Positions 23,488-34,889 of a stretch of 64,000 nucleotides of DNA are shown here, in pieces. The notes under the pieces are model-generated. The model did not search any database, was not told where the DNA came from, and saw only the letters and a list, made by a program, of their open reading frames with translations. The position numbers and the translations under genes were made by a program. Numbering within the stretch: the stretch's first letter is position 1; each line of letters opens with the position of its first letter. Origin of the DNA: Inia geoffrensis (lineage: Eukaryota; Chordata; Mammalia; Artiodactyla; Iniidae); assembly GCA_036417435.1 (NCBI GenBank), contig CM070899.1, forward strand, positions 168,111,494 to 168,175,493, given 5' to 3'.

Positions 23488-26400
23488 GTAAGCAACACGC
23501 TCTGCTTATTCTGTACGTGAGCTCGGATGCACCCCCTGACAGAAGACCTGTGTCGCCTTGGAGAGGTCTTCTTCACTTTCTCTTCCTCATGTTAGATTTT
23601 AAGGCCTCATGCTTCACCATGTAAATGCCAAAAACAGTGTGTGAGTCGCATATAAGTGATGTAACCAAGAGGAAATGAGGGTGATGTCCATATATATGAC
23701 TTAGAAATCATTCTCATCCCTTGGAAGTTATATCACATGTACCCATAAGTATATTGGAGCTGTCTTCTCCACAGAACTCATAAACATGCCACTTCCTTTA
23801 TTATATTCATGGTTATTGGTAATCTAAAGGCACATTGAATGGTTTTTTTCTTCAGTGTATTCATTAGTAGTATTGTGTTCAAGTATTATTTATAGATTTG
23901 TGAAAATTTTGAGCTTCCTCTAGAGAACTTACATCATAGTTTTGATGATATATAAGTGCATTTGTAATTCATATCATCATTTAAATACCTAGTTACTGTC
24001 TCACCAGGGAAAGAAATCAATATATAAATTGATCGATGTCTTTAACATATTTTGGATAGCTTATGTCACTATATGAAATAAGAGATGATTGCAGGATGCC
24101 AATTATAGACAACTAGGCATCAGAAATGATTACCACTACTTATTAGAAGAAAGAAAAAAAAAGTAAGAAAGGGAGTGGAAATGTTTTAAGAGATATTTTC
24201 CTGGGCATCACATACAGCACCTAGTATTGAGCCTGAGTCCTTGAAGGTTCTTGGTAACTGTCTGTGAATGAATGAATAGGGCATAGGGTTTTGCCCGGGA
24301 AGTGTTGGAAACAGAAGTCAAGAGAATCTCAAGAACCACAAAAAGAAGAGTTTACAGAATGGGATGATGAACAGCACTAGGGAGTCGGGGGAGGGTACAT
24401 ATTCTCACCATCTGTTCCAGGAGATAAGCACACTTGGTTGCTTTTTTTTTTGGTTAGTGTAAAGAAAATCTTTGCTTATAGGATCATGATTAACATGGCT
24501 AAAAAACTGTTTACTGTGACCCAAATATTTAAATTACCGTATGTCTTAATTCTTTGGATAACATCCCAAAGAAGCATTTCAACCGCGTGCTAGTTTACAG
24601 GGTTAAAAGTGTGCCTGTGTTCTGGTGTCCCAGCTGAGTTTGTTTGTCGTGGTGCTTTCACTCTGGAGAGAGTCCAGTGTGAAGACCGAGGCACCTTGTC
24701 ATTTTTTGGAAGAGAGAAAGTTGTGTATCTGCCCGTGTTTGTGGTGCAGAAGTTAATCCCCAAATAATGGAATGAAGGATGACTTTTAAACTTTTCTAGA
24801 ATGGCTAAGGAGTGGGCCACCCACGTGTTGTCAGATGAGACCCACACGGAGCTGTAATCATGCAGATAAAAATTACTGAGATGTCTGCGAAATCTGGTGT
24901 GCACCCTGAATTCTATTAAGTACTGTTCTGTTGTGAATACAAAGTGGCAATTCCCACATTCACCTCGAATGATCTTCCGTTGTAACTGGTTTATTACTGG
25001 AGGGAGTCTGCTCTCTTCTTGAGTTTTGTGGGAGGTATTTTAGTAATGAGCCTACTTATTGGTTTTTTCCATGAATTTTTGTTACTCTAATATTGCATTG
25101 TGTTGAGAATAAACACGACACCAATCCCATTCTAACTTCAGTGTGCATTCATTGAAATATATGGTGGTAAGGGTGTGAATATGTCAGTTATTTCTCAATT
25201 ATTCTTCTAATGTAGCTTCAGGTATTCTTTTGACTTTCTCTGGGGGCAGTTTGGGACAATATCCGTTGACAATTCTTTCCCTTGTTCACATTACCATGAA
25301 TGTGATTATCTGATGATGAAAACTTCTCTCGCCGTCCGGACTATTTCTTCTGTTAGCGTTTGTTTGTTTTACAGTCTTGTAGAATTCAATCAGCTGTTCA
25401 ACTTTCAGCCTTTTTTTTTTCTAATTTCTTCAGCCTGTCACTGGGAAAGTGTAAATGAACCCTGGAAAACCTTGGTGCATTTAGAACAAGGCACCTGTCG
25501 TTAGCTCAGTTTGTTTGTTGGCTAATGATTAGTGGAACATGACACGTTGGGGTTTTTATCCTTTTAGTCATAAAAGTGTGCTTATGCGGTGACATCTAGG
25601 AAAAGTGGAAAATTGCAATTCAGGCAACTGCTAACTTGTGATACGTGGCTGGAAAGGAAGACAGTGGTGTTTTATAGCGAGTTTATGCTTTGGTTTTCCT
25701 TGGCTTAGACCCTCTTGAAATTTTCTGAAAGGCCATTTATAAATATTGCACAGAGATGGGGTATTTCAACTTTAGTTGCTTTACATAGCTGACCACTGGT
25801 TGATACTATTCTGTGAATATGTACAAATCATACAGCAGTGGATTATGTATTGGTTGTTAAAAATGCATCGAGGTTGAGATGAGATATGTGTACAAGGTAC
25901 TTGAACAGACACCTGGTTTGTCTTTCATTACGATTAGTAACCTAACTGTGTCTATGAATTCTTGCCATTGCTGAAATTAAAGCCTGGTAATAATATGTCA
26001 CCAGAAAAAAATTAGATTATATGAGCAATGTGTAAAGCATTGTAATTATAGTATAAATATTAAAACCGATGATCTTGTCGGGATTAAAACAAATATTTAA
26101 GCTGGCTACATGTTCCACTCATGCTGTCCTCTTAATCTTGAAGTGTTCTGGCAAAGGGATGTATGGGTCCATTTTCTTGAGCTGTGAAGAGGATCATTTT
26201 TAATCTTACATATGACTCCGTGCTTTATTTTGCTGTAGCAAAGGACAATTGTTTTTCTCCATTACAAGCATGCCTTTCAAGACCTTTTTCAATGGTGCAA
26301 AGTTTTTAGTTTAGGTAGATGTGTTTTAATTAAATCATGGTAAAATCCCAATTGTTCAAATGGAATGGAGGCACTAACTTAGTTATGATAAGCTGGGGTT

Positions 26401-27384
26401 TTAATATAAAGGATGACTATACAGAGGAAAACTTTATTTTGGATAGCAGAGTAAAGGTGTAAACAAGGTGTATATTAACAGAGGTTTTACTGTTATCCTG
26501 CAATATTAGTGGGTGTTTTTGAAAAAGAGAGAGCGTTTTAATTCCTTAAACATAGTCTCCTGTTTCTCAGCATAAATGAAACAATATAGAAAATACAGCT
26601 ATTTAACAGACCTTCATAGGAGCATCTTACAGACTACAGTGGAGATTCATGAGCAGTTTTTAAAGCCCAACACCCAGAAGTCAGGATGCTCTTTGAAAAA
26701 CATTAAGTATTTGGTAAGTGAAGCTTTACAATAATTAAATATGTAAATAAGATGCGATTTTTTTTTTACTGGATTTTAGCAGAAACCAATGGAGGCAGGG
26801 GCCAGAAATTAACGTTATAAGAGAAACACTTAACCTTTTTTCTTCTATTTTAATCCAATAACTTGATCTTTTTTCTGTGCCTCCTCAGAGGGGGTTAGGA
26901 AACAAGTACTCATTGGAAGCAGTGGAATACCCAAGGCCTCGAAATCACTGCACACCATCAGATTATTATTTGAGCTTCTCTACCAAGAAGTTAGAGCTAC
27001 TTGGTTGGTGTGACTCTCAGAGAGAAAAGCCATGACGTGGCAGGTTCACTTATGGAGTTTTGGTCTTCAGTTATGGGTCTTTGTTATCTGAAATTTGAAC
27101 TCAACAGACTCCATGCAGTGGGAGGGCAAGACTGAACTCTCTGACCAGATTTCTCAGTCAATGGTTATCACTGGTCAGGTAGCAGCAAGGGACAAACGTG
27201 GAGAAGGAGAGGATCAAAGCAATCTGCCAGCTCAGCTCTCCACTTGTGCTCTGTGGGCTCTCAGTTAGGTGTCCACTCCCCTGTGGGGGGCTTTCGTAGG
27301 TGACAGAATCTCGTTATTTCTCATTGCCCTCAGTGAAGGTGCTGTCTCCTGAAAGAACTTGAGAAATTAGAAGATGAGAATGTT
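23488..27384. other. Presumed intron, repeat-poor
   Basis: Nearly 4 kb with no transposon that I can recognise, which is unusual for this window. One exon-like stretch (about 26892-27036) is discussed under findings. The frames at 24590-24904 and 25313-25504 have no support. Confidence 0.4.
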
Positions 27385-28310
27385 GGTGATACCAAAAACA
27401 AAGGCAACACAAGCAAAAATAAACAAGTGGGACTCCATCCAACTAAAGAGCTTCTGCACGGCAAAGGGAACCATCGACAAGATGAAAAGGCAGCCTATGG
27501 AATGGGAGAAAATATTTGCAAATTATATGTCTAATAAGGGCCTAATATCCAAAAATATGTAAAGAACTCACACAGCTCAATAGCAAAAAATCCAACAATC
27601 TGATGTTTTAAATGGACAGAGGACCTGAATAGACATTCTTCTAAAGAAGACATATAGATGGCCAACAGGTAGCTGAGAAGATGCTCAACATCACAAATCA
27701 CTGGGGAAATGTAAACCAAGACCACAATGAGCTATCACCTCATATCTCTTAGAATGGCTCTCATCAGAAAGACAAGAGATAACGAGTGTTGATGAGGGTG
27801 TGGAGAAGGGGAACCCTCATGCCCTGTTGGTGGGAATGTGAATGGATGCAGCCACTATGGAGAACAGGATGGAGGTTCCTCAAAAAATTAAAAATAGAAC
27901 TACCGTATAATCCAGTGTTACCACTTCTGAGTATTTATCCAAAGGAAGTAAAAACCGGATCTCAAAAAGATATCTGCACTCCCATGTTCGTTGAAGCAGT
28001 ATTCACAGTAGTCAAGACATGGAAACAACCTGAGTGTCTGTCAGTGGATGAATGGAAAAAGAAGTTGTGGTGTATACATACACTGGAATATTATTCGACC
28101 ATGGGAAAGAAGGAATTCTGCCATTTGTGACACCATGGAGAGAGCTTGAGGGCATTGTGCTAACTGAAATAAGTCAGACAGAGAAAGACAAATACCGCAT
28201 GGTATCACTTATGTGCAGAATCTAAAAAAAAGTCAAACTCATAGAAGTAGAGAGTGGAACAGTGGTTGCCAGGGCCTGGGGCTGGAGGAAATAGGAAAAA
28301 AAAAAAAAAA
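27385..28310 (+). mobile_element. L1 ORF2 C-terminal fragment
   Basis: Decayed L1 sequence: 'ggcaacacaagcaaaaata', 'gagcttctgcacggcaaag', 'ggtgtggagaaggggaacc' and 'tggaatattattcgacca', ending in A16 at 28295-28310. The frame at 27786-28130 keeps L1 reverse-transcriptase-end text with breaks. The flanks aatgttggt and aatgttgct could be a decayed target duplication. Confidence 0.85.
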
Positions 28311-30555
28311 TGTTGCTATGTCCAGGCCAACCTTTTACTAAGTAATCTAGAACTGATGAACATTTCCTATCTTTTATATAATCCCTAAGAAAGAACAATT
28401 TTCTCAAATTCCTGGGACCCGGGTCTGGTGCAGTTTGATATTTACAACATCTGTCATTTATTCATTAATTCAACAAAGGTGCATCGAACGCTAGCTGTAT
28501 GCCAAAAATGGTTATAGGCTCTGTGGTGGAAAACAAACTGAGCATCATCTCTTCTCTTAAGTAGTGCAGTCTAGTGTAGCAGGTACAGATAATCACAGTG
28601 CTAGGTGAACAGTGTTTAATGCCATAAGAGAGGTTGAAAGTCATATAAATAAACAAAAGGCGCCAAGGGATTTCAGCAGCAAGATGGGATACCGCTGATT
28701 GGAGGAAGCGAGGACAGCATCGTGAATCAACCTCCTGAGCAGGACTTGGACAGGCAGGTCAGGTTTGAGCATGTGGCAGTGGAGGGGGCTGTGCGCTCCA
28801 CACAGAGAGAACATCATCACCCAGGGGAGGTGTGCAGGGACTGTGCGCAGGGAACAGGAAGTGGTGCCATCTTGTTGGATGGAATGCAGAGGCAAGAAGA
28901 GGTGCTTGGAGGATCACTGGTTGATGTGAAGGGTTTAGGCACCAGTTTGAGGAGCTGTTATTCTCTTTGATACTGTTCATCCAGGGAGTGTTCTAAGCTG
29001 TTGCTTACAAAGAGTCATCTGGGCAAATTGGTGGAATGGATTTGGGGGAAAAAAAAAAACGGTTGACATTCTCCACATGGGACCCCATGGTACTCCCAGA
29101 CCTTATCATTCCTAGAGCTCCCCTGTCTCAGATTCACTATTTGGCTAACAGTAGAAAACAAGCCTTCTGGTTTAAGTGATTGTTTTCCAAACCTTACACT
29201 GCCCAGTTTCCTGCTTCCAGCACCCACCATCATACTGCACACCGACTCTGAGGCCATACTTGCAGTTGGTAAGAAGTATTCTTCCCTGCTCCAACCCCCA
29301 CCTCCTAATCTTTTACAGTGTATCCCCCACTCATAGTCTATGACTGAATTCTTTCCTGCATGAATCTTTCTCCTACAGTATCTTTATTATTTTTCCCAGG
29401 TTGAATCCATTTAATAAAAGGCACTGTAGCAGTATCAGGGTGGAAACTGCATATTGAGTTTGTAGCTATAGTTCAAGAGGTCTGAGAAGACCCAAGGTTA
29501 ATGCGGTGCCCTGGTGTATTCTCTTCCTCCTCTGCCATCCTCAGCATCTTGGGTATGATGTGCCTCATGCTCACAGTATGACTGCCACAGCTCCAGCCAT
29601 CACATGGAGACACAGCTCCAGCCATCACATGGAGACATGACCACATCTAGTGAAGAAGGGCATTTTTTTTTCTCATGTATTTTATTTTAGGAAAGAATTT
29701 CTTGCCTATGCCTAAGCTCTTATGGAGGGGAAATTGGGTTTCTGGTATTGGCAGCCTGTATAATGGGAGTCATGTTCTGCCATCAAGAAGAAAGGAAGGA
29801 GTCAGGGTAGGGGGAAAATGGCTTTATGTATGTAAGGAGTGGTACCTGCCACAAGAACTCTTCTCTCACTTAACCCTCAGCCTGTTCCAGCTGGGCTTCT
29901 GACCCTTTCATACAGTCCTGGTCAAGGTCAACAGCAACCTCCATCTAACAAAATCCATTGGCCGGTTATCTGTTTTCTTACTTGGTCTCTCAGCTGCACT
30001 CAAAGTAGGGACTTCCTTCTCCGTGAAACACCTTCTTAGTCCCTGACACCAAATTCTTCCAGTTTTCTCCCTCTCTCACTGGCCGGCCTTTCCCAGTCTG
30101 CCTGCCTGTTCTTCCTCCTCTGCTGGACTCCACGTGCTGAGCCTCCCAGGGCTTCCTCTGGCCATTTTTCTCTTCACTCGTAGAGAGGGTGCAGAGAGAG
30201 ATGTCATCAAGTTCATCTTTATGAGGATAGTTCCCATTTTCACATCTCCAGCCTCAACTGCTCCCCTGAGCTTCAAATCTGAATACCCAGCTGTCAATTT
30301 AATATCTCTTCTTGGATATATAATCTTCAATTTGATGTGACCAAAGAGAACCCTTGAATCCTACCCCCACCCACCTTACCACCATGCACCCAACTGTTCA
30401 GACAAGAACTCTTGAGTCATTTATATTGCCTCTTTTTCTCATACTTAGCAGATCATCCATCAGTAAAGCCTATTGGCTCAACCTCCAAAATTCATCTTTA
30501 ATTTGGCCACTTTCTCCATCTCTTTCTAAGCCATCATAGACACCCACCTGCACTA
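28311..30555. other. Presumed intron with L2-like scraps and a short tandem duplication
   Basis: L2-like text occurs at 28445-28600. The 25-bp duplication at 29586-29635 is listed separately. An exon-like 48-nt piece at 29219-29266 (acceptor cctgcttccag, donor gttg|gtaaga) is not supported by phase. Confidence 0.4.
29586..29635 (+). repeat. Perfect 25-bp tandem duplication
   Basis: Two identical adjacent copies of a 25-bp unit that starts cacagctccagcc and ends catggaga (29586-29610 and 29611-29635). Confidence 0.95.
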
Positions 30556-30559
30556 TTAA

Positions 30560-31110
30560 AATGGCCCCTAACTGGTCTCCCCCTTCCTCTTTCGCAAACC
30601 ATGCTCCACATGGTAGCCCAAGAGATCTTTGAAAAGTCATCAGTCAACCCACATTGTTTTTGGCTTCAAACTAGGTAATAGTTTCCTCTTGCTGGGAATA
30701 AAGTCAAAACAGCATACTTCGGCTTCCAGGGGCCTCCAGAGGTTGCAGAGGTAGACAGGCTGCCTCTGTCTACCTCTGCAACCTCATTGCCTCCTGCCCA
30801 CCCTCTCCTTTACTTTGTTCTTGACATACTGGCCTTTCTTCCCTCTTACTTCCTCAGAGCTCCCGCCTCTGACCACCCTGTTCTATGTAGTCCTCTCCAC
30901 AGCACAGTTACTCACGGTCACATCACCATATTGTATTGTTCACACAGCACTTGTCGTTGTGTGTTCATTTATTTGTCCATTTATCTATTTTCTGTTCCCC
31001 TCCCTTCATCCCCAGAACAGAGTCTCCTTTGGCTTTCTTGTTTATTCCTCCATTCACAGGACTCCCAACAGAGCTGGCAGCCAATAGATGTTTGAATGAC
31101 CGTGTGAGCC
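30560..31110 (+). repeat. L2 LINE 3' region
   Basis: The text 'ggaataaagtcaaaac', 'acctcattgcctcctgccc' and 'tattgttcacacagcactt', then 'ccccagaacag', follows the order of the L2 3' end. The overlapping frames at 30787-31379 are by-products. An inverted duplication at 30739-30785 interrupts the expected text. Confidence 0.7.
30739..30785. repeat. Perfect 20-bp inverted repeat with 7-nt loop
   Basis: The left arm GAGGTTGCAGAGGTAGACAG (30739-30758) and the right arm CTGTCTACCTCTGCAACCTC (30766-30785) are exact reverse complements around gctgcct. The right arm matches the L2 order, while the left arm replaces the expected L2 text. Confidence 0.95.
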
Positions 31111-31242
31111 CCCATTTTAGAAGAAAATTGAGGACCAGTCTCTCAGTCTTTGCATTTCTTCCTCTGTCTACTTGGAAGTCTCTTGTCATCTCCCAGTTCT
31201 TTTTCTCCCTCCCCAAACTGTCTCTCACTCATTCTTCTAGAC

Positions 31243-31440
31243 CAGGGTTGGCAAATTATAGCCCACAGACCACATCCAGCTTGTGGCCTGTTCTTATAAA
31301 TGTTTTTATTGGAACACAGCCAAACCCCTCTATTTACACATTGCCAGTGTCTGGTTTTGTGCTACAAAGGCAGAGTTGAGTAGTTATGGCAAAGACTGTA
31401 TGACCCGGCAAGCCAAAACTAGTCATTATTTACTATCTGG
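31243..31440. mobile_element. hAT-Charlie-type MITE
   Basis: It begins cagggttggcaaattatag and contains 'tttttattggaacacagcc' and 'ggcagagttgagtagttatg'. It is the same family as 3904-4049 but better kept. The 3' terminal repeat is missing or decayed. Confidence 0.7.
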
Positions 31441-31751
31441 ACACATCTTAGATGCCATTTCTCCTCTGAAGGCTTCTCTGTCCTGAAGGGCTTCATGACT
31501 CTTCTATTAGTGTCCAAAGTCTCCAGTGCTAACTCTTATCTTAGTATCTGTATCATTGATTAACAGAGTTCAGTGGAGGACTTTTAGACCTTCTCCACTA
31601 AGTAGGACATGCATTGAGATCTTACCAGTATTCATAGTTTTCCCTCAACGTCTAGCAGTGCCTGGAACATAGTAAGCCCTTAGTAAATATTTACATAAGT
31701 CTTTGAGTGAATGAATGTTTGGATGCATGAATAAACGTTTGAATTGGGAAG

Positions 31752-32135
31752 TGTCCTAGTCTGCTGGGGCTGCTATAACAAAATACCATAGACTGGGTGA
31801 CTTAAACATTTATTTCTCACAGTTCTGGAAACTGGGATGTCCAAGATGAAGGTGCTGGCAGATTCAGTGTCTGAGTGAGGTCCAGCTTCCTGCTTTACTG
31901 TCTGCTGCCTTCCTTCTGTATCTTCACCGGGTTGGGGGTGGGAGGAGGGGAGAAGGGGAGAGAGAGCCAGCTCGCTGGTCTCTTCTTGTAAGGGCTCATA
32001 AGGGGTCCCCATCATGAGGACCCTAATGACCTCATCCAAACCTAATCACCTCCCAAAGGCTTCACCTCCTGATTCCATCACACTGGGCATTAGGGCTTCA
32101 ACATATGAATTTTGGGGGGGACACATTCAGTCCCT
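31752..32135 (-). repeat. MLT1A/MST-type LTR (ERVL-MaLR), antisense
   Basis: It reads from 'gtcctagtctgctggggct' through 'gacttaaacatttatttct' and 'aatcacctcccaaaggc' to 'gacacattcagtcc', the reverse of the MaLR LTRs at 51258 and 60823. It is a solitary LTR. Confidence 0.85.
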
Positions 32136-32339
32136 AAGAGGAAAGGAAGGAAGGAAGCATTGAAGAAACCTCCCAAAGTAACAGTCTTAGACCAGATATA
32201 TGATTTCGGCCTTCCATCACCCTTCTCACTCTGCTCACTGCATTATACGCTTGGCACTCAGAAAAATGCATCTTATTGGCTGGAAAGTCATTAACCTAAG
32301 TTTGAGTGTTACTAAGCTGTTCAGAGCTGTTGCTGTTGA

Positions 32340-32812
32340 GTCTCTGTTAGCACAAAGGTTAAGAGATTGGGCTTTGGGCTCAGACATGCTTCAATCTTTT
32401 GCCTGCCATTTCTTTTTTTGTTTGTTTGTTTGTTTGTTTTTGCCGTACGCGGGCCTCTCACTGTTGTGGCCTCTCCCGTTGCGGAGCACAGGCTGCGGAC
32501 GCGCAGGCTCAGCGGCCATGGCTCACGGGCCCAGCTGCTCCGCGGCACGTGGGATCTTCCCGGACCGGGGCACGAACCCGTGTCCCCTGCATCGGCAGGC
32601 GGACTCTCAGCCACTGCGCCACCAGGGAAGCCCTGTCTGCCATTTCTTAATCGTGTGACCTTGAGCGAGTGAATTAATATCTCTGTCTCAGTTTTTCACT
32701 TGAAAATTTGGAAAAATTACAATACCCATCATAGTGTCACTGTGAAAAGATAATCTATATAAAGTATTTAGCCTGACACCCAGGGAGTAATCAATACATG
32801 GCAGCTCTTAGA
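32340..32812 (+). repeat. MIR SINE split by a CHR SINE
   Basis: The MIR head lies at about 32350-32415 ('caaaggttaagagattgg') and resumes at 32637 with 'cgtgtgaccttgagcgag', then 'ctgtctcagtttttcactt'. The break is exactly the CHR SINE with its target duplication. Confidence 0.85.
32416..32636 (-). mobile_element. CHR-family SINE, young tail type
   Basis: The poly-T part has become (TTTG)n at 32416-32441. It is followed by ggcctctcactgttgtgg and ends in 'gccaccagggaagccc'. Target duplications CTGCCATTTCTT lie at 32404-32415 and 32637-32648. Confidence 0.95.
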
Positions 32813-32903
32813 GTGGTGCATTCAAAGGTAGGTTTGTGCTCGGTATTTGGGTAGTGCCCCTGTCAAGACAAGATGCCTTGTTGCATTATAAGAATCAGCC
32901 TAG

Positions 32904-33121
32904 GGGCTTCCCTGGTGGCGCAGTGGTTGAGAGTCTGCCTAACGATGCAGGAGACATGGGTTTGTGCCCCGGTCCGGGAAGATCCCACATGCCGCGGAGC
33001 GGCTCGGCCCGTGAGCCATGGCCGCTGAGCCTGCGCTTCCGGAGCCTGTGCTCCGCAACGGGAGAGGCCACAGCAGTGAGAGGCCCGCATACCGCAAAAA
33101 AAAAAAAAAAAAAAAAAAAAA
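32904..33121 (+). mobile_element. CHR-family SINE, young tail type
   Basis: Sense copy with head 'gggcttccctggtggcgcag', inverted tail block and a pure A tail of about 28 nt. Perfect 14-bp target duplications AAGAATCAGCCTAG lie at 32890-32903 and 33122-33135. Confidence 0.97.
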
Positions 33122-33135
33122 AAGAATCAGCCTAG

Positions 33136-33340
33136 TGAAGTGGTTCAGCACGTATGCTCTGGAGACAAACTCCAGAGTGTATTCTATTCAAGTTTCTGTT
33201 CAGCTCCTTACTAGGTCTGCGATCTTGGGTAAATTTCTACACCTCTCTGTGCCTCACTTTCTTTATCTGTAAATTGGGAGTCATAATAGGACCAGTTGTT
33301 CTGAGAATGAACTGAAATGATAGGTGTAAAGTGCTCAAAA
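33136..33340 (+). repeat. MIR SINE
   Basis: The text 'gaagtggttcagcacg', 'ctccttactaggtctg', 'ctgtgcctcactttcttta' and 'gtaaagtgctcaaaacc' occurs in MIR order. It begins right at the target site of the SINE at 32904. Confidence 0.85.
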
Positions 33341-34034
33341 CCATGCTTATTTTATTTTATTGTAAGGAAATTAGAGTGGCATGCTAGTCGAAATTTGTGA
33401 TGGGGAATATGAAGGAATATTAAGCCATAGGCCATAGAAACCTCTAATTCAGATATTAATTATTCAGTGGCTAGATTTTTGCCATGCTATGGATGATTAT
33501 TGATTTAAAGCAAAATGTCCCAAGTATTAAATATAAATTAATTAAATTAAATATAAAGTTCCCTTGACCTTGCTATAATGGATGAAAATAACAATTACCC
33601 AACGAAGTATATATGCAGATATTGCCCATGTGTCTTGGGCAGCTCTATCAGGAACATGGTTTTCATTAATTCTCCAAATAACCTAAATCAAAACAGTTCA
33701 TTCTTTATGGATATAAATAAGAGTCTATATCGAGTGAACTAAATTACACTTGTTTTATAATACAGTGTTCTGATGTGTAACAGACTATCGAAGGAACGAT
33801 CTTTACAAGGAAAACTTTAGAATATTGTTAAGTTACTCACTTGCATGACCTATTTAAATGGCTCAGATTCTTCTTGTTGTAGACTGCATAATTAAATTTT
33901 AAATGGAACATGATAAAGAAGTTATACTGGTGATCTCCAGAGACTTCGATACCCTATTTGGCTCTTTATAAGAGTATAGCAAAGGCATACTTTAAAATTT
34001 AATAAAGGCCTGCCCTAATTTTTTTCCCTTTTAG
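33341..34034. other. Presumed intron, nothing recognised
   Basis: AT-rich unique sequence that ends in the pyrimidine tract tttttttcccttttag, the acceptor of the candidate exon at 34035. Confidence 0.4.
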
Positions 34035-34233
34035 ATTTTCTTTATCTGCTCAGGAATCCAAAGCTGTGTTATATTATCCACAAGTGTTACCTGAAATAAA
34101 TGATGAAAATAAAAATTCTTTAAAGCACATTTATCCCAATTTGAGAATTCCATTATTTGCACGTGAGGGCTTTTGTGTAGCCATTGAACTCCTTGAAGAT
34201 AAAACCTGCCATTTCCCGAATTTGTCACCATAG
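34035..34233 (+). CDS. Candidate terminal exon, 65 open codons
   Basis: A good acceptor (tttttttcccttttAG) is followed by a base that completes AGA with the AG left over from the 23452 exon. The frame then stays open for 65 codons, starting FSLSAQESKAVLYYPQVLPE and ending CHFPNLSP before TAG at 34231. Read with the two upstream exons, the product would have 94 residues. A possible internal donor, GCAC|GTGAGG at 34163, would turn it into an internal exon of 128 nt. An AATAAA lies at 34621-34626. A 65-codon open frame in AT-rich DNA is mildly unlikely by chance. I recognise no family, and the call is inference. Confidence 0.35.
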
Positions 34234-34879
34234 AGAATTGGGGCTTTAATTCATTCTGTTTGTGGAAGCATTCATATCTTCAGAGCTTCCAGAGCAAAGG
34301 GGTACAAAATGGATTCCGTGGAAGATACAATTTTGCAATTAGAATTCCTTATTTGCTATGTAGAAGTTGCACTTCTTGAGAGGGTTGAAGGGAAAACACA
34401 CATGCACACACACACACACACAAACACACACACAAACACACACACACAAACACCCACAGCCTGTTGGAAGAAGGGCTAATGCAGAGTAAAGGAGAGTTCC
34501 TGGGTTGAGCATCCTAAGAGCTACTGGAGCCTCTTGGGTAAAGAATTTTGTTTCATAACCTTCCATCATTCATTTTCTTTTGTATTAGAAGGGATGCTGC
34601 CAAGATAAAATTATATGTTAAATAAATTTTTCTCATATTTACTTAATACTGCTTTGTCGTATAAAGCATATTAGGAGAAACGCCCCTCTGTCTTCCCTAA
34701 AGGAGTTCAGATTTTGCTGTCCACTGAGCTTTGACAAAACACCAGGTGCGAGCTTTTCTCTTCCCACCTGAGGAAGGTATAAGGTTTTTATTATACCTTC
34801 TTAAAACATTTGCCTCCATCAGTGTTTGGAATGTTCAAGCTCCTAAGGTCACGTAAATTAATAAAATTTATTCTCATTT
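34234..34879. other. Unique sequence with a CA-rich microsatellite
   Basis: If the 34035 exon is terminal, this would be its 3' UTR, with AATAAA at 34621. Otherwise it is intron. It contains the repeat at 34396-34453. Confidence 0.4.
34396..34453 (+). repeat. Interrupted (CA)n microsatellite with CAAA units
   Basis: CA units with regularly spaced caaaca interruptions (34396-34453). The spacing suggests expansion of a compound unit. Confidence 0.9.
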
Positions 34880-34889
34880 ATACATACAT

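Noticed and set aside
29219..29266. 48-nt exon-like piece with acceptor cctgcttccag and donor gttg|gtaaga
   Set aside because: It has a stop in the phase required by the 9802 and 23452 exons. It is probably one of the many pseudo-exons of a long intron.
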